64,000 nt of DNA from CBDDEI01 sp965226775 (GTDB lineage: Bacteria; Chloroflexota; Dehalococcoidia; SHYD01). The DNA is taken from positions 496,001 to 560,000 of the forward strand of contig CBDDEI010000002.1 of the NCBI GenBank assembly GCA_965226775.1, given 5' to 3'. How positions within the stretch are numbered: position 1 is the first letter of the stretch; every line of letters starts with the position of its first letter. Below, piece by piece: positions 7,653-16,565 of the stretch. The notes beneath the pieces are model-generated. The model was not told where the DNA came from, did not search any database, and saw only the letters and a program-made list of their open reading frames with translations. The position numbers were made by a program, and so were the translations under genes.

Positions 7653-10238
7653 CTATCTTGTCCAGGCGGTCCGTAGCTCCCGGTTCTCCTTCTGCACCTT
7701 CTCCAGGTCATCCCGCAGCCGCTTCACCTCGTCCGTGGTGTTGGCGCCGCGGCGGATACTGGAGATGGCTTCCCGTGCGCGCCGCTGTACACGGCCGTCC
7801 AGGTCGCTTTGCACCGCCCGGTCTAGCGCAGAGATAGCCTTGGCATCCTTCAGCTCTTCCAGCGCGCCAATTGCGCTGAGCTTCACCCGCAGCCAAGGGT
7901 CGCTCACCAGCTCTGTCAGGGTTTCCCTGGCCTCGTCCTTGGCCTTGTCCCCGGCGTTCTTGCTCAAGCGTGCCAGGGCGCTCACCGCCGTGCCCCGCGC
8001 CGGCTGCGGCTGTCCGTAGGCGCTGGCCTTGGCCACCATTGGGATGCTCTCTTCCTTGCCCAGTTCCGCATAGCCATCTAACGTGCTGGACAGGATGATG
8101 TCGTTCAGAGAGGGCTTGTCCATAGCCTTTTCCAGCACGGGCAGCGCCTTGTCCGACTTGGTCTTCCCCAGTGACCGGCTGATCTCTGCCTCCACGTAGT
8201 AGCTGGGATCGCCCTGCTCAGCGAGAGCTACCAGCGCGTCCACCGACGCCTCGTCCTTGTACTCACCGAGGGCGCGCACTACTGCCCGCCGCACCCTGGG
8301 GTGTGCCGCCCCGACGCCTTGCAGCAGGCCCTCCAGCGCGCTGGCGGAGTGGATAGCGGCTAATGATTGGGCCGCCGCCGACTGCACCGCCCAGAAAGAG
8401 TCCTGCAACAGGGCCTCTGTGAGCGCCTTGATGGACTCCGGGTTGTTCTGCTTGCTCAGTCCCTGCGCTGCTTCTACGCGTCCCCAGCCATCGGCGGAGT
8501 GCTGGAGCTGGTGGTGCAGCATGTCTTTGGAGCGGGTGAAGTCCAGCTTCTTGAGCACCCAGTTATCGGGATCGAAGCGCACGCTCAGGGGCTTCTGCTC
8601 CAGCGGGATATAGAAGACGTGCTCCTTCTCCGTAACCTCCACGCGGCGGGTCTCCGTGCCGCTGTCCGAAATGAAGGCCACGTCGATGGGCATGCGGAAG
8701 ATGGGCGTGTTGTTGTCGGTGGATTGGGTCTGGTTTACGGTTAGTTTGGCGGCCTTCAGGGTGTCGTCCCAGGAATAGTCCATCTTGAACTCCGGATAGC
8801 CGGGCCGTAAGACCCACTGGTCAAAGAACCAGCCCATGCTGCGGCCTGTCGCCTCCTCCACCGCGCGTTGCAGATCACTGGTCACCACGTTCTGCTCCCG
8901 GTGCTTGGTAACGTAGTGGTGCATAGCCTTCCACCACGCATCTTCGCCCAAGACGTAGCGCAGCATGTGCAACACCAGCGCGCCCTTCTCGTAGAGGTGG
9001 CGGTCAAAGAGGTCGATGGGCGCGTGGTAGACGTTGGTGACGATGGGCCGGCGGTAGTGGCCGGGGTCCTCGCTGAAGTAGCTCTGCGACGTGCCGTACA
9101 TCCAGTAGCGGAACTCGTCCTCGCCGTCGTGGTGCTGCTTGTAGAGCGCATCGAAGTAGGTGGCAAAACCCTCGTTGAGCCAGCCGTGGGCCCACTCCTG
9201 ACAGGTGAGCAGGTCGCCGAACCACTGGTGGGCCAGCTCGTGGGCCACCAGCGAGTTGGCGTTGTTGTCCAGGAATGCCCGCTCGTCCATGAGCGCAGTA
9301 TCGGTGAGGGTGGTGGCGGTGGTGTTCTCCATCCCGCCAAAGATAAAGTCCCCCACAAAGACCTGGGCGTACTTGTTGTAGGGGTAAGGCACACCTAGTT
9401 TGTCAGAGAAAAAGCTCACCATGTCCGGCGTGAGCTGAAGGGTGCGCTCGGCGTCCGCTTCCCGGCCCTTCTGCACGTAGTACTGGATGGGCACGCCGTT
9501 GGCATCCGCCGTGATCTCAGCGAAGTCGCCCACGGCCAGCATGATCAGATAGCAGGAGTGGCGGACTTCCTGGCGCCAGTGGTAGGTCTTGGTCTTGGCC
9601 GACGCATCCTGCATGGTGTTCACTAGCGCGCCGTTGGAGAGGGCATAGAAGGGCTCCGGCACGGTGACAATAATCTCGCTGGTGGACTTCTGGTGCGGGA
9701 AGTCGTGGCATGGGAACCAGTAGCGGGAGTCTTCATCCTCGCCCTGAGTCCACGCCTGCACCGGCTTGTTGGGGTAGGCCGCGTCCGGCCCGACGAAGTA
9801 GAGCCCCCGCCGCGGCTCCGACGAATAGTGGATGGCTAGGCTGAAAGGCTGGCCGGCAGGCAAGGCCGTGGGCAGCTTCACCCGCAGCTTCTCGCCCTCC
9901 GTCTCGTAGGAGACGTCACCATGCCCTTCTAGGGTCACCTGCTGGATGTCCAGTTCCACGGCGTCCAGGTCCAGCTCTGTCAGGCCGTTGTTGATGGGAG
10001 CTAGCGTTAGGGTGGCAATGCCCGCAATGCCCTTTCGCTCGAAGTCCAGGGCAATCTCCAGTTTGATGTGCTGCATGACCGCAACCTGGTCCGGCGGATA
10101 GTGCGGCGTGTCGCCGGGGAGTGCGTGGGACTTGTACTCGGCGGCCCCGGCGGTGAAGCGCTCGTCCAGGCGCAAGGCAGCGCCGCAGACGCCCAGTAAA
10201 GCTATCGTTTCTTCGTAGTCAGAGCTGAATTCAGGCAT
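7653..10238 (-). CDS. pepN: M1 family metallo-aminopeptidase with HEAT repeats
   Basis: This large (861-residue) zinc aminopeptidase of family M1 removes N-terminal residues from peptides. An N-terminal beta domain with a YSSEPRRGLYFV segment precedes the catalytic domain. GGMEN (usually GAMEN) near residue 300 binds the free amino group. HELAHQWFGDLL near 330 with the downstream NEGFATY glutamate forms the HExxH-x18-E zinc site. After a beta sandwich, the last ~280 residues are HEAT-type helical repeats (KALTEALLQDSFWAVQSAAA and similar), ending in a charged coiled coil (RLRDDLEKVQKENREL). There is no signal peptide, so it is cytoplasmic. GAGGAG lies before the ATG. It is a single-gene unit. 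Confidence 0.9.
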   Translation of the reverse strand: MPEFSSDYEETIALLGVCGAALRLDERFTAGAAEYKSHALPGDTPHYPPDQVAVMQHIKLEIALDFERKGIAGIATLTLAPINNGLTELDLDAVELDIQQVTLEGHGDVSYETEGEKLRVKLPTALPAGQPFSLAIHYSSEPRRGLYFVGPDAAYPNKPVQAWTQGEDEDSRYWFPCHDFPHQKSTSEIIVTVPEPFYALSNGALVNTMQDASAKTKTYHWRQEVRHSCYLIMLAVGDFAEITADANGVPIQYYVQKGREADAERTLQLTPDMVSFFSDKLGVPYPYNKYAQVFVGDFIFGGMENTTATTLTDTALMDERAFLDNNANSLVAHELAHQWFGDLLTCQEWAHGWLNEGFATYFDALYKQHHDGEDEFRYWMYGTSQSYFSEDPGHYRRPIVTNVYHAPIDLFDRHLYEKGALVLHMLRYVLGEDAWWKAMHHYVTKHREQNVVTSDLQRAVEEATGRSMGWFFDQWVLRPGYPEFKMDYSWDDTLKAAKLTVNQTQSTDNNTPIFRMPIDVAFISDSGTETRRVEVTEKEHVFYIPLEQKPLSVRFDPDNWVLKKLDFTRSKDMLHHQLQHSADGWGRVEAAQGLSKQNNPESIKALTEALLQDSFWAVQSAAAQSLAAIHSASALEGLLQGVGAAHPRVRRAVVRALGEYKDEASVDALVALAEQGDPSYYVEAEISRSLGKTKSDKALPVLEKAMDKPSLNDIILSSTLDGYAELGKEESIPMVAKASAYGQPQPARGTAVSALARLSKNAGDKAKDEARETLTELVSDPWLRVKLSAIGALEELKDAKAISALDRAVQSDLDGRVQRRAREAISSIRRGANTTDEVKRLRDDLEKVQKENRELRTAWTR

Positions 10239-10332
10239 GGGGCACTCCTCGGGGCAGTGTGATTAGCTGGCTAATTATAGCGCACCGCGCCGCTAAAGTG
10301 GGATGCGTGGGTGAGCTGATCTGCGGAGGGAG

Positions 10333-11175
10333 CTAGATGTTGTAGAAGCCGACCGCCGGGTCGGCGTTGTGCGGCTTCTCTTTGACGGTGACGAAGGTGA
10401 ACTGGTAGCCGAAGAACGCCATAGCTACGCCGAAGATCTTCGCCAGCCAGAAGCCGTCTATCTGCCCCGCCAGCAGGCTCGCGCCGAGGACTGAGAGCGT
10501 GGCAACCGGAGCGACGGCTAGGACGGCGCGCCCGCTCACGTTGCCAAGCCGGTAGTGCGCGTAGGCCCCGGCTATTGAGGTCATGCTGACCACCGCTAGG
10601 GTGATGCCCTGGGCCATGTGCTGCGGCATCCCGGCTCCCAGGCTCATAAAAGGCACCAGCACGATTGCGCCGCCAATGCCTAGGAAGCCAGCGAACACTC
10701 CCGTTACAAACCCCAGCAGGATCCAGAAGATGAAGGGTACGGTGATGCTGCCGGACGTAACAATGGCGAAGGGAAGGACGTCCTTGCTCAACATGGAGAA
10801 CGCTACAAAGAAGAGAAAAATGCCAAAGGCCCGCTTAAGCTGTTGGGCTGGCAGCATGGACATCCAGGTTGCGCCAATGACTACACCGAAGATGCTGGGG
10901 ATCACTAGCGCAGGGATGATGGTCATGGCTAGTGGCAGACTGAACTCAAACACGCCGTTCATGCCTTGAAAGCCGTAGGTGGCGGCGCCAAAGAGGGCAA
11001 CGGGGATGATGATGGCGGGAGTGGTGCCCTGGGCCGTGTGCTGGCCCAGCCCTAACCAGGAGACCATAAGGGCTACCAGGATGGCGCCTCCGCCTATGCC
11101 GGTCAGCCCGCTGAAGAGGCCGGTGATGCCTCCGATACCGATGGCTATGAGCGTTTGCTTACCGGTGAAACCCAT
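10333..11175 (-). CDS. TauE/SafE family anion permease
   Basis: This polytopic membrane protein has 280 residues and about eight hydrophobic segments. The N-terminal repeat starts with GLFSGLTGIGGGAILVALMV and is mirrored by VTGVFAGFLGIGGAIVLVPF in the second half. These duplicated glycine-rich motifs define TauE/SafE (DUF81) exporters of sulfite, sulfoacetate or related organic anions. I start at the ATG at 11173-11175 because the 58 extra codons upstream are polar and unlike the family. No sulfur genes lie next to it, so the substrate is open. Confidence 0.85.
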   Translation of the reverse strand: MGFTGKQTLIAIGIGGITGLFSGLTGIGGGAILVALMVSWLGLGQHTAQGTTPAIIIPVALFGAATYGFQGMNGVFEFSLPLAMTIIPALVIPSIFGVVIGATWMSMLPAQQLKRAFGIFLFFVAFSMLSKDVLPFAIVTSGSITVPFIFWILLGFVTGVFAGFLGIGGAIVLVPFMSLGAGMPQHMAQGITLAVVSMTSIAGAYAHYRLGNVSGRAVLAVAPVATLSVLGASLLAGQIDGFWLAKIFGVAMAFFGYQFTFVTVKEKPHNADPAVGFYNI

Positions 11176-11409
11176 TGGCAGAGTCCTGTCTGGGTATGGT
11201 ACGGCGCTATAGTAGCATGTTATATCTGCAACGGCGAATAAGCCCCTCCCCCTTGTTGGATGGGAAGCGTTAGTGAGGGGGTGACTCAGAACACGTGCCG
11301 TGTCCGCGCCGTTCAGAGGCATAGCGCGCTTTATCGTTGCAGCTGCCACCGCTCACTACCTGCCGCGGTAACCTATACTGCAACCAACGATTCTCCTAAG
11401 GAGCCGACC

Positions 11410-11781
11410 ATGCCCCTTAATCAGATTGGCCAGATTGCCGTGCCGGTGCGCGATCTTGACCGCGCGGTGAGCCTTTACCGGGACGTCCTTGGCATGACCT
11501 TCCTCTTCCAAGCCCCGCCGCAGCTCGCGTTTTTCGATTGTGGAGGCGTTCGGCTCATGCTGGACGTGCCGGAGGATGCGGCGTTCCAGGGGCATAGCTC
11601 GGTGCTCTACTACAAAGTGCCGGACATGCAGCAGACCCACCAGGAACTGATGGGCAAGGGCGTAGTCTTTCTGCAGGATCCGCATCTGATTGCGAAGATG
11701 CCGGATCACGACCTGTGGATGGCCTTCTTCCAAGATCCGGAGGGCAACCTGCTGGGGCTAATGTGTGAGGTGCGCTCCTAG
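11410..11781 (+). CDS. VOC family (glyoxalase-like) protein
   Basis: A 123-residue VOC-fold protein. It begins IGQIAVPVRDLDRAVSLYRD, with module 2 at HSSVLYYKVPDMQQTHQEL and the closing FFQDPEGNLLGLMCEV. The final Glu (MCEV) and the H in GHSSV can serve as metal ligands, but the first ligand position is Q (GQIAV) instead of H, so metal binding may differ from the other VOC protein in this window. The ATG follows AAGGAG at 6 nt. Upstream codons in the same frame have no support. It is transcribed alone; a REP-like hairpin starts 10 bp after its stop. Confidence 0.8.
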   Translation: MPLNQIGQIAVPVRDLDRAVSLYRDVLGMTFLFQAPPQLAFFDCGGVRLMLDVPEDAAFQGHSSVLYYKVPDMQQTHQELMGKGVVFLQDPHLIAKMPDHDLWMAFFQDPEGNLLGLMCEVRS

Positions 11782-11790
11782 CCTACCCCC

Positions 11791-12023
11791 GCTCATGGTG
11801 AGCGAGTCGAACCATGAGCCGTCCTCGTAACGACTACCGCCCGCTGCCCCGCTGCGCCCGCCCGCCACACCCCGCCCCTCCTCGTAGTTCGACTAGCTCA
11901 CTACGAGCGGCTGCGCCGTCCGCCCCCGCGCACCCACAACCCTCACCCTAGCCCTCTCCCAGAGGGAGAGGGGATTGCACAAGTCCCTTCCCCCTTGATG
12001 GGGGAAGGTTAGGATGGGGGTGA
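11791..12023. repeat. cluster of four small palindromic repeats
   Basis: The 326 bp between two genes hold four elements and no gene. 11791-11819 is a 9-bp perfect stem (gctcatggt/accatgagc) around gagcgagtcga. 11881-11907 is an 8-bp stem (ctcgtagt/actacgag) around tcgactagctc, the same core inverted. 11941-11972 is a ccctctccc/gggagaggg palindrome. 11985-12023 is a CCTTCCCCC/GGGGGAAGG palindrome followed by TTAGGATGGGGGTG, identical in type to the family seen at 23.6, 51, 54 and 59 kb. The hairpin nearest the VOC gene may also serve as its terminator. Confidence 0.7.
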
Positions 12024-12107
12024 AGGAGCCAGGTCCCTGGCTTTTGGCTTGGGGAGACCCCTGGATTCCCGCGAGAGACGGAATAACGCAGGTTGTTCAG
12101 AGGTTCC

Positions 12108-14021
12108 CTAGGGCGAGCCTTGGATAGTGAGGGTGTACTCGGCCGGAAGCGTGGTGGCGGGCGCTAACGCTCCGATAATGATGATGGTCTGCTTGAGGCT
12201 CTCTCGGTAGCAGCAGACCCGGATCTCGCCCCTGCGCTGAGTGTCCAGGGAAAGCTCCTGCAGCGACACTGAATCGTCCTGGCTTATGCTCAGGATCTGC
12301 ACTACGTAGTCCTGGGAGACCTCGTTGGTAGTGCGGAAGAAGCCCCGGGCGTCCCAGCCCTGTTCGCTCTCCGCATCGTCCCGAAAGCCAATCTGCGGCA
12401 CCTCGATGTCGTCCAGTGCCAGACCGTCGTTGTTCACCGCTTCATCGGTTACGTATTCAAAGCGCACCAGCACCTTCTTCCCGGCGTAGGGGGTCAGGTC
12501 TATCTCCTCCTGCACCCACGCGGGATCGGGTGCGCCGCCGCTCTTGCCGGTAAACCCCGGCCCGTAGCTGTTGCCCAGCGGGTTGTCCAGTGAGGTATGC
12601 GTACCCTGCAGCAGCTTCCAGGTCTGGCCGTTGTCTGGCGATATCGTGATGTAGGCGTAGTCCCACCCCTCTTCTATATCGAACCAGGTCTTGAACCGAA
12701 GGGTGGCCTGCTGCACCTCTTCCAGGTTTAGCTCCCTGGTGAGCGAGGAATCAATGGAGTCGCCGCGGTTGCTCCACCAAAGGTAGCGGCCGCTCTGCGC
12801 CTGGGTGGGCAGCAGGTCCGTGGTGGGGCTGCCCTCAAAAGTGATGGTCGCGCTGCCTTGGGGCAACTGTGATTCGATGTAGCGCGCCGCGTATTGGGGG
12901 ACCGTATCGCTGAAGCGAGCGCTGCCGTTAAGCTGCTTATCCGGCCTCACCTGCACGTCCAGGTCTGTGTACTGATATCTGGGGTCTGAAACTTTGCCGC
13001 CATAGTTCGCAACTACCCACGCCTTGAATACGTCAACAAAGCGTTCCTCATAGCCCAGTTGGGTCAGGTAGGCGTTAATGCCTGCAATGGAGTCCTCGGG
13101 CAGCAGCAGCAGGTGCCCAAGCTTCTCATAGCCTCCGTAGTGCTCGCTGAGGAAGCGGAGGAAGAGGTGTGCGCTGGCGTAATGCGCTCCGTTGCTGGAA
13201 GGCTCGTCCTCCCAGTGGGTTAGTTGCACCGCCGGTACCCTGCGTAAGAGTCGAGGAGAGAAGCTGCGGTAGCCGTTTAACTCCTCGGCAAGCGTGGAGA
13301 GCCCCTCGGTGATCCAGCTCTCCTCATTGGAGTCCCCGTGCCAGTGGAGGGCGTGCTGCAGCTCGTGAGCCACCACCATGTTGAAGGCATTGGAGCCGGG
13401 GCGTAGGCTACCCCCGTTGATATAGAGCATCAGGCGCTCGTTGCTGTAGGGATGGATGACCTTGGGGTACTCGTCTGGAGAGCTGTAGTAGCCTGCTGCC
13501 CCGCCAAAGCGGGTTATGAGGATGGTCAGGTGCCGGTCCCCGTCAAAGCCGCCCTTGATGGTGTCGCCAAAGCGGCTGATTTCAGTGGGATAGGTCCCCT
13601 CTTCAAAGACTTTGGCCGACTCCTCCAGCGCCTCCTGGTTCACGTTGATGGAATGGTCTACGTACCAGTACGCGTTAGGCGTCACCAGACGCAGCTCTGC
13701 GCTGACGGTGGAGCGGGTATAGCTCACCAGATCAGTGACGGTGAACTCATCCGTAGAGCCGGCTTGCCGCTCTGGCGGAGGCGTAGCACGTGCGGCGCGC
13801 GGCAGCGATGTTGCGGGCACGCCGCGCAGCCGCTCTGTCAGGTCGTAGTAGTCAACGTCCGGCGGGACGGGGATGGGTTCGTAGCTCGCGACGCTGGGGA
13901 TGAACTGGGCCTCTGATTGAGGAGGCGGCACAGGGAAGGGCAACGTATCCTCATCGCTATCCTGGTTACAGGCTACCAGCGAGAGGAGGAGCACCCCCAG
14001 CAGAACGGCGCTAGTGCGCAT
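12108..14021 (-). CDS. secreted lipoprotein metalloprotease (immune inhibitor A-like)
   Basis: This is a 637-residue exported protein. The signal peptide (VLLGVLLLSLVAC) ends in a lipobox with Cys18 as the predicted lipidation site, so it should be anchored outside the membrane. A zinc-protease core carries AHELQHALHWHG near residue 218 with a downstream SWITEGLSTLAEEL glutamate (HExxH plus E). The C-terminal part has two beta-sandwich stretches of the kind fused to M6 immune-inhibitor-A peptidases (LNLEEVQQATLRFKTW; KKVLVRFEYVTDE). It probably degrades external protein. The HExxH site and lipobox are seen directly; the M6 link is inferred from architecture. Confidence 0.72.
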   Translation of the reverse strand: MRTSAVLLGVLLLSLVACNQDSDEDTLPFPVPPPQSEAQFIPSVASYEPIPVPPDVDYYDLTERLRGVPATSLPRAARATPPPERQAGSTDEFTVTDLVSYTRSTVSAELRLVTPNAYWYVDHSINVNQEALEESAKVFEEGTYPTEISRFGDTIKGGFDGDRHLTILITRFGGAAGYYSSPDEYPKVIHPYSNERLMLYINGGSLRPGSNAFNMVVAHELQHALHWHGDSNEESWITEGLSTLAEELNGYRSFSPRLLRRVPAVQLTHWEDEPSSNGAHYASAHLFLRFLSEHYGGYEKLGHLLLLPEDSIAGINAYLTQLGYEERFVDVFKAWVVANYGGKVSDPRYQYTDLDVQVRPDKQLNGSARFSDTVPQYAARYIESQLPQGSATITFEGSPTTDLLPTQAQSGRYLWWSNRGDSIDSSLTRELNLEEVQQATLRFKTWFDIEEGWDYAYITISPDNGQTWKLLQGTHTSLDNPLGNSYGPGFTGKSGGAPDPAWVQEEIDLTPYAGKKVLVRFEYVTDEAVNNDGLALDDIEVPQIGFRDDAESEQGWDARGFFRTTNEVSQDYVVQILSISQDDSVSLQELSLDTQRRGEIRVCCYRESLKQTIIIIGALAPATTLPAEYTLTIQGSP

Positions 14022-14042
14022 AAAGCCCCCAAGGGCGGCTTT
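14022..14042 (-). terminator. hairpin between the recombinase and lipoprotein genes
   Basis: Read on the minus strand, AAAGCCGCCC-TT-GGGGGCTTT forms a stem with one mismatch between the recombinase stop (14045) and the lipoprotein ATG (14019-14021). It can terminate recombinase transcription. Because it abuts the ATG, it may also occlude ribosome binding on read-through mRNA. There is no clear U tract. Confidence 0.45.
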
Positions 14043-14044
14043 GG

Positions 14045-14968
14045 TTAAGAACCGCGTGCTGCTCCGGAGAGCGCCGGCTGCCGCGGCTCAAGCTGCGGCA
14101 GCTGTGTGTAGACTTGCGTGGTGGTTATGCTCGCGTGCCCCAGACACTCTTGGAGCTCTCTCAGGTTGAGCTTGCCGCTCTGAAGCATCACGGTAGCAAA
14201 GGTGTGACGCAGAATGTGCGGCGTGATCTCGCTTTTGATGCCGGCGGCCTTGGCGTAACCCTTCAGGATGAGCCAGAAGCCCTGGCGGGTCAGACGCTCG
14301 CCGCGGCGGTTCAGAAAGAGTGCTAGTTCATCTGGATGGCGCACAAGGCGGTCTCTGGCAGTAGTGACGTACTCCTGCAGCACGGCCATGACATCAGACT
14401 CCAAGGGGATTAGCCGCGGCTTGGCGCTCCTGCCCACACAGCGGACGTAGGGGAAATTGGCGTCCATGACCAAATCGTCTGTATTGAGCTTGATGAGCTC
14501 TGTTACCCGCACGCCGGTAGCGCAAAGCAGGCTCAGCATCGCCCAGTCCCTGCGTGACTCCGGGGAGTCTTTCCGCAGCGGTTGGGCAAGCAGTTCTGCC
14601 ATCTCCGAGCTTAAGACGGTCTTGGGCAGCGCACGCCGGACACCGGGAGAGGAAAGCCCCTCCGTAGGATCGGCATGAACGTGGCCCTTCTCTTGCAGAA
14701 AATGGAAGAAGGACTTCACGGAGGCTATCTTACGGGCGACTGTTGCTTGAGAGTAGGTCTTGCTCTTCAGGTCGGTAATATACGCCTGGACGGTGGCCGA
14801 TTTCACGGTATCCCAGGCTTCCCCATGCCCATTATGAACCTGAACCCCTTGCTCCAGAAGGAAGTCCTTCAGTTGCACTAGGTCGTTCCGGTACGCAGCA
14901 ACTGTATTCGCAGAGAACGATTTCTCCCGCTGCAGATAGTCTAAAAAGTGTGTGACAGTGTCTTCCAT
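14045..14968 (-). CDS. XerC/XerD-type tyrosine recombinase
   Basis: A 307-residue site-specific recombinase. The N-terminal SAM-like DNA-binding domain starts FLDYLQREKSFSANTVAAYR. The catalytic domain shows the R of ATGVRVTELI near residue 150, HILRHTFA (H-x-x-R) near 245, LGHASITTTQVYTQL with His near 270 and the nucleophile Tyr near 279. Length and spacing match the Xer proteins that resolve chromosome dimers at dif, and no phage or integron genes adjoin, so a housekeeping Xer role is more likely than a mobile integrase. No dif site was recognised nearby. It has an ATG start and is followed by the lipoprotein gene on the same strand. Confidence 0.85.
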   Translation of the reverse strand: MEDTVTHFLDYLQREKSFSANTVAAYRNDLVQLKDFLLEQGVQVHNGHGEAWDTVKSATVQAYITDLKSKTYSQATVARKIASVKSFFHFLQEKGHVHADPTEGLSSPGVRRALPKTVLSSEMAELLAQPLRKDSPESRRDWAMLSLLCATGVRVTELIKLNTDDLVMDANFPYVRCVGRSAKPRLIPLESDVMAVLQEYVTTARDRLVRHPDELALFLNRRGERLTRQGFWLILKGYAKAAGIKSEITPHILRHTFATVMLQSGKLNLRELQECLGHASITTTQVYTQLPQLEPRQPALSGAARGS

Positions 14969-15032
14969 CTCCCCTCACTTTGCATGTGATATCTCGCCTT
15001 ATGCCCCAAGCGTGTGTCTATATTACCATAAC

Positions 15033-16562
15033 CTACGAGGGTTGCGGGTCGTTACGGTCTTGCGGTTTCCAGCGTAAGTATGGTTTACGAGCAGCGGTTG
15101 CCTCGTCCAGCCGGCCGACGGGCGAATGATGCGGCGCGGACTGCACGGCCTCCGGGTTCGTTTCCGCTTCTGCCGCAATGGCGCGCATGGCCGCCACGAA
15201 TGCGTCCAGCGTCTCCGGCGTCTCCGTTTCTGTGGGCTCGATCATCAGCGCCTCTTCCACGATGAGCGGGAAATAGATGGTGGGCGGATGGAATCCGTAG
15301 TCAATGAGCCGCTTGGCGATAGCCAGGGTGTTCACCCCCTTGGCCTTCTGCCTGGTGCCCATGAACACGACCTCGTGCATGCAGGGGCGGGGGTACTTCA
15401 ACGCATAGAGGTCGGACAAGCGGACACGCAGGTAGTTGGCGTTCAGCACCGCATGCTCGGAGACCTCTTTCAGTCCCTCAGCGCCCAATGTGCGAATGTA
15501 GGAGTAGGCCCGCAGCAACACGCCGAAGTTGCCGTGGAACCCCCCGCTGGGCCCAATGGACTGAGGCGGTGTGCTGAAGTGGTACGCGGCTTCCGCTTCC
15601 GCGCCTGTGCCTGTGCGGGTGACCACGGGCGAGGGCAGGAACTCGGCGAGGAATGGCGCAACAATGACCGGTCCCGCGCCGGGGCCGCCGCCCCCGTGGG
15701 GTGTGCTGAACGTCTTGTGTAGGTTCAGGTGGAGGATATCGAAGTTCATAGCGCCCTGTCTGGCGTGGCCTAGCATGGCGTTCATGTTGGCCCCGTCGCC
15801 GTAGAGCAGCGCGCCGCATTCGTGGAGGGCCTGGGCAATCTCCAGAATGTTGGTGTCGAAGATGCCCAGGGTATTGGGCTGGGTGAGCATCATCGCAGCC
15901 ACGTCCGGACCCAGCTCTGAGCGCAAGTGCTCCAGGTCACAGTTGCCGTCTTTGTCCGAGCGAATGGAGACAACGTCAAAGTCGGCCATAGCCGCGCTGG
16001 CGGGATTGGTGCCGTGCGCGGAGTCGGGCACCAGCACCTTGCGGCGGGCAGTATCCCCCCGGCTCAGGTGGTAAGCCCGCGTGATGAGCATGCCCGCCAG
16101 CTCCCCGTGTGCGCCGGCCAGGGGGGCCAGGCTGCATGTGCCCATGCCGGTGATCTCCGTAAGGAAGCCTTGTAGCTCGTAGAGCACCTGGAGCGCGCCC
16201 TGTACCGATTCCTCCGGCGCCAGGGGGTGCGCCCAAGCGAAGCCAGGCATCCGGGCCACCTCTTCGTGGCGGATGGGGTTGTACTTCATCGTGCAGGAGC
16301 CCAGCGGGTACATTCCGGTAGCAATGCTGTAGTTCAGGGTGCTCAGGTGGGTGAAATAACGCACCACCTCAACCTCGCTCACTTCCGGCAGGAGCAGCTC
16401 CTCCCGCAGTAGCGAGGCGTCGGGTAGCGGTGCTGCCGGCACGTCGCAGGCAGGCAGCCGCGTGGCGCGCCGTCCGGGGACGCTGTAGTCGTACAGCGTC
16501 CGCCCGATGGCGGGGTCGTGGCCGGCATCCACAGTGGTGCTCAAGGATGGGGTACTAGCCAT
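15033..16562 (-). CDS. gcvPB: glycine dehydrogenase (decarboxylating) subunit 2
   Basis: This is the C-terminal half of the split P protein of the glycine cleavage system. With GcvPA it decarboxylates glycine and transfers the aminomethyl group to lipoyl-GcvH. The PLP lysine is visible in LNLHKTFSTPHGGGGPG near residue 282, and the glycine-rich loop follows it. The 509 residues match the usual 480-520. It is the last gene of the gcv run, starting 3 bp after the gcvPA stop. The C-terminal ~25 residues (ATAARKPYLRWKPQ) are a normal charged tail. Confidence 0.95.
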   Translation of the reverse strand: MASTPSLSTTVDAGHDPAIGRTLYDYSVPGRRATRLPACDVPAAPLPDASLLREELLLPEVSEVEVVRYFTHLSTLNYSIATGMYPLGSCTMKYNPIRHEEVARMPGFAWAHPLAPEESVQGALQVLYELQGFLTEITGMGTCSLAPLAGAHGELAGMLITRAYHLSRGDTARRKVLVPDSAHGTNPASAAMADFDVVSIRSDKDGNCDLEHLRSELGPDVAAMMLTQPNTLGIFDTNILEIAQALHECGALLYGDGANMNAMLGHARQGAMNFDILHLNLHKTFSTPHGGGGPGAGPVIVAPFLAEFLPSPVVTRTGTGAEAEAAYHFSTPPQSIGPSGGFHGNFGVLLRAYSYIRTLGAEGLKEVSEHAVLNANYLRVRLSDLYALKYPRPCMHEVVFMGTRQKAKGVNTLAIAKRLIDYGFHPPTIYFPLIVEEALMIEPTETETPETLDAFVAAMRAIAAEAETNPEAVQSAPHHSPVGRLDEATAARKPYLRWKPQDRNDPQPS

Positions 16563-16565
16563 TGG

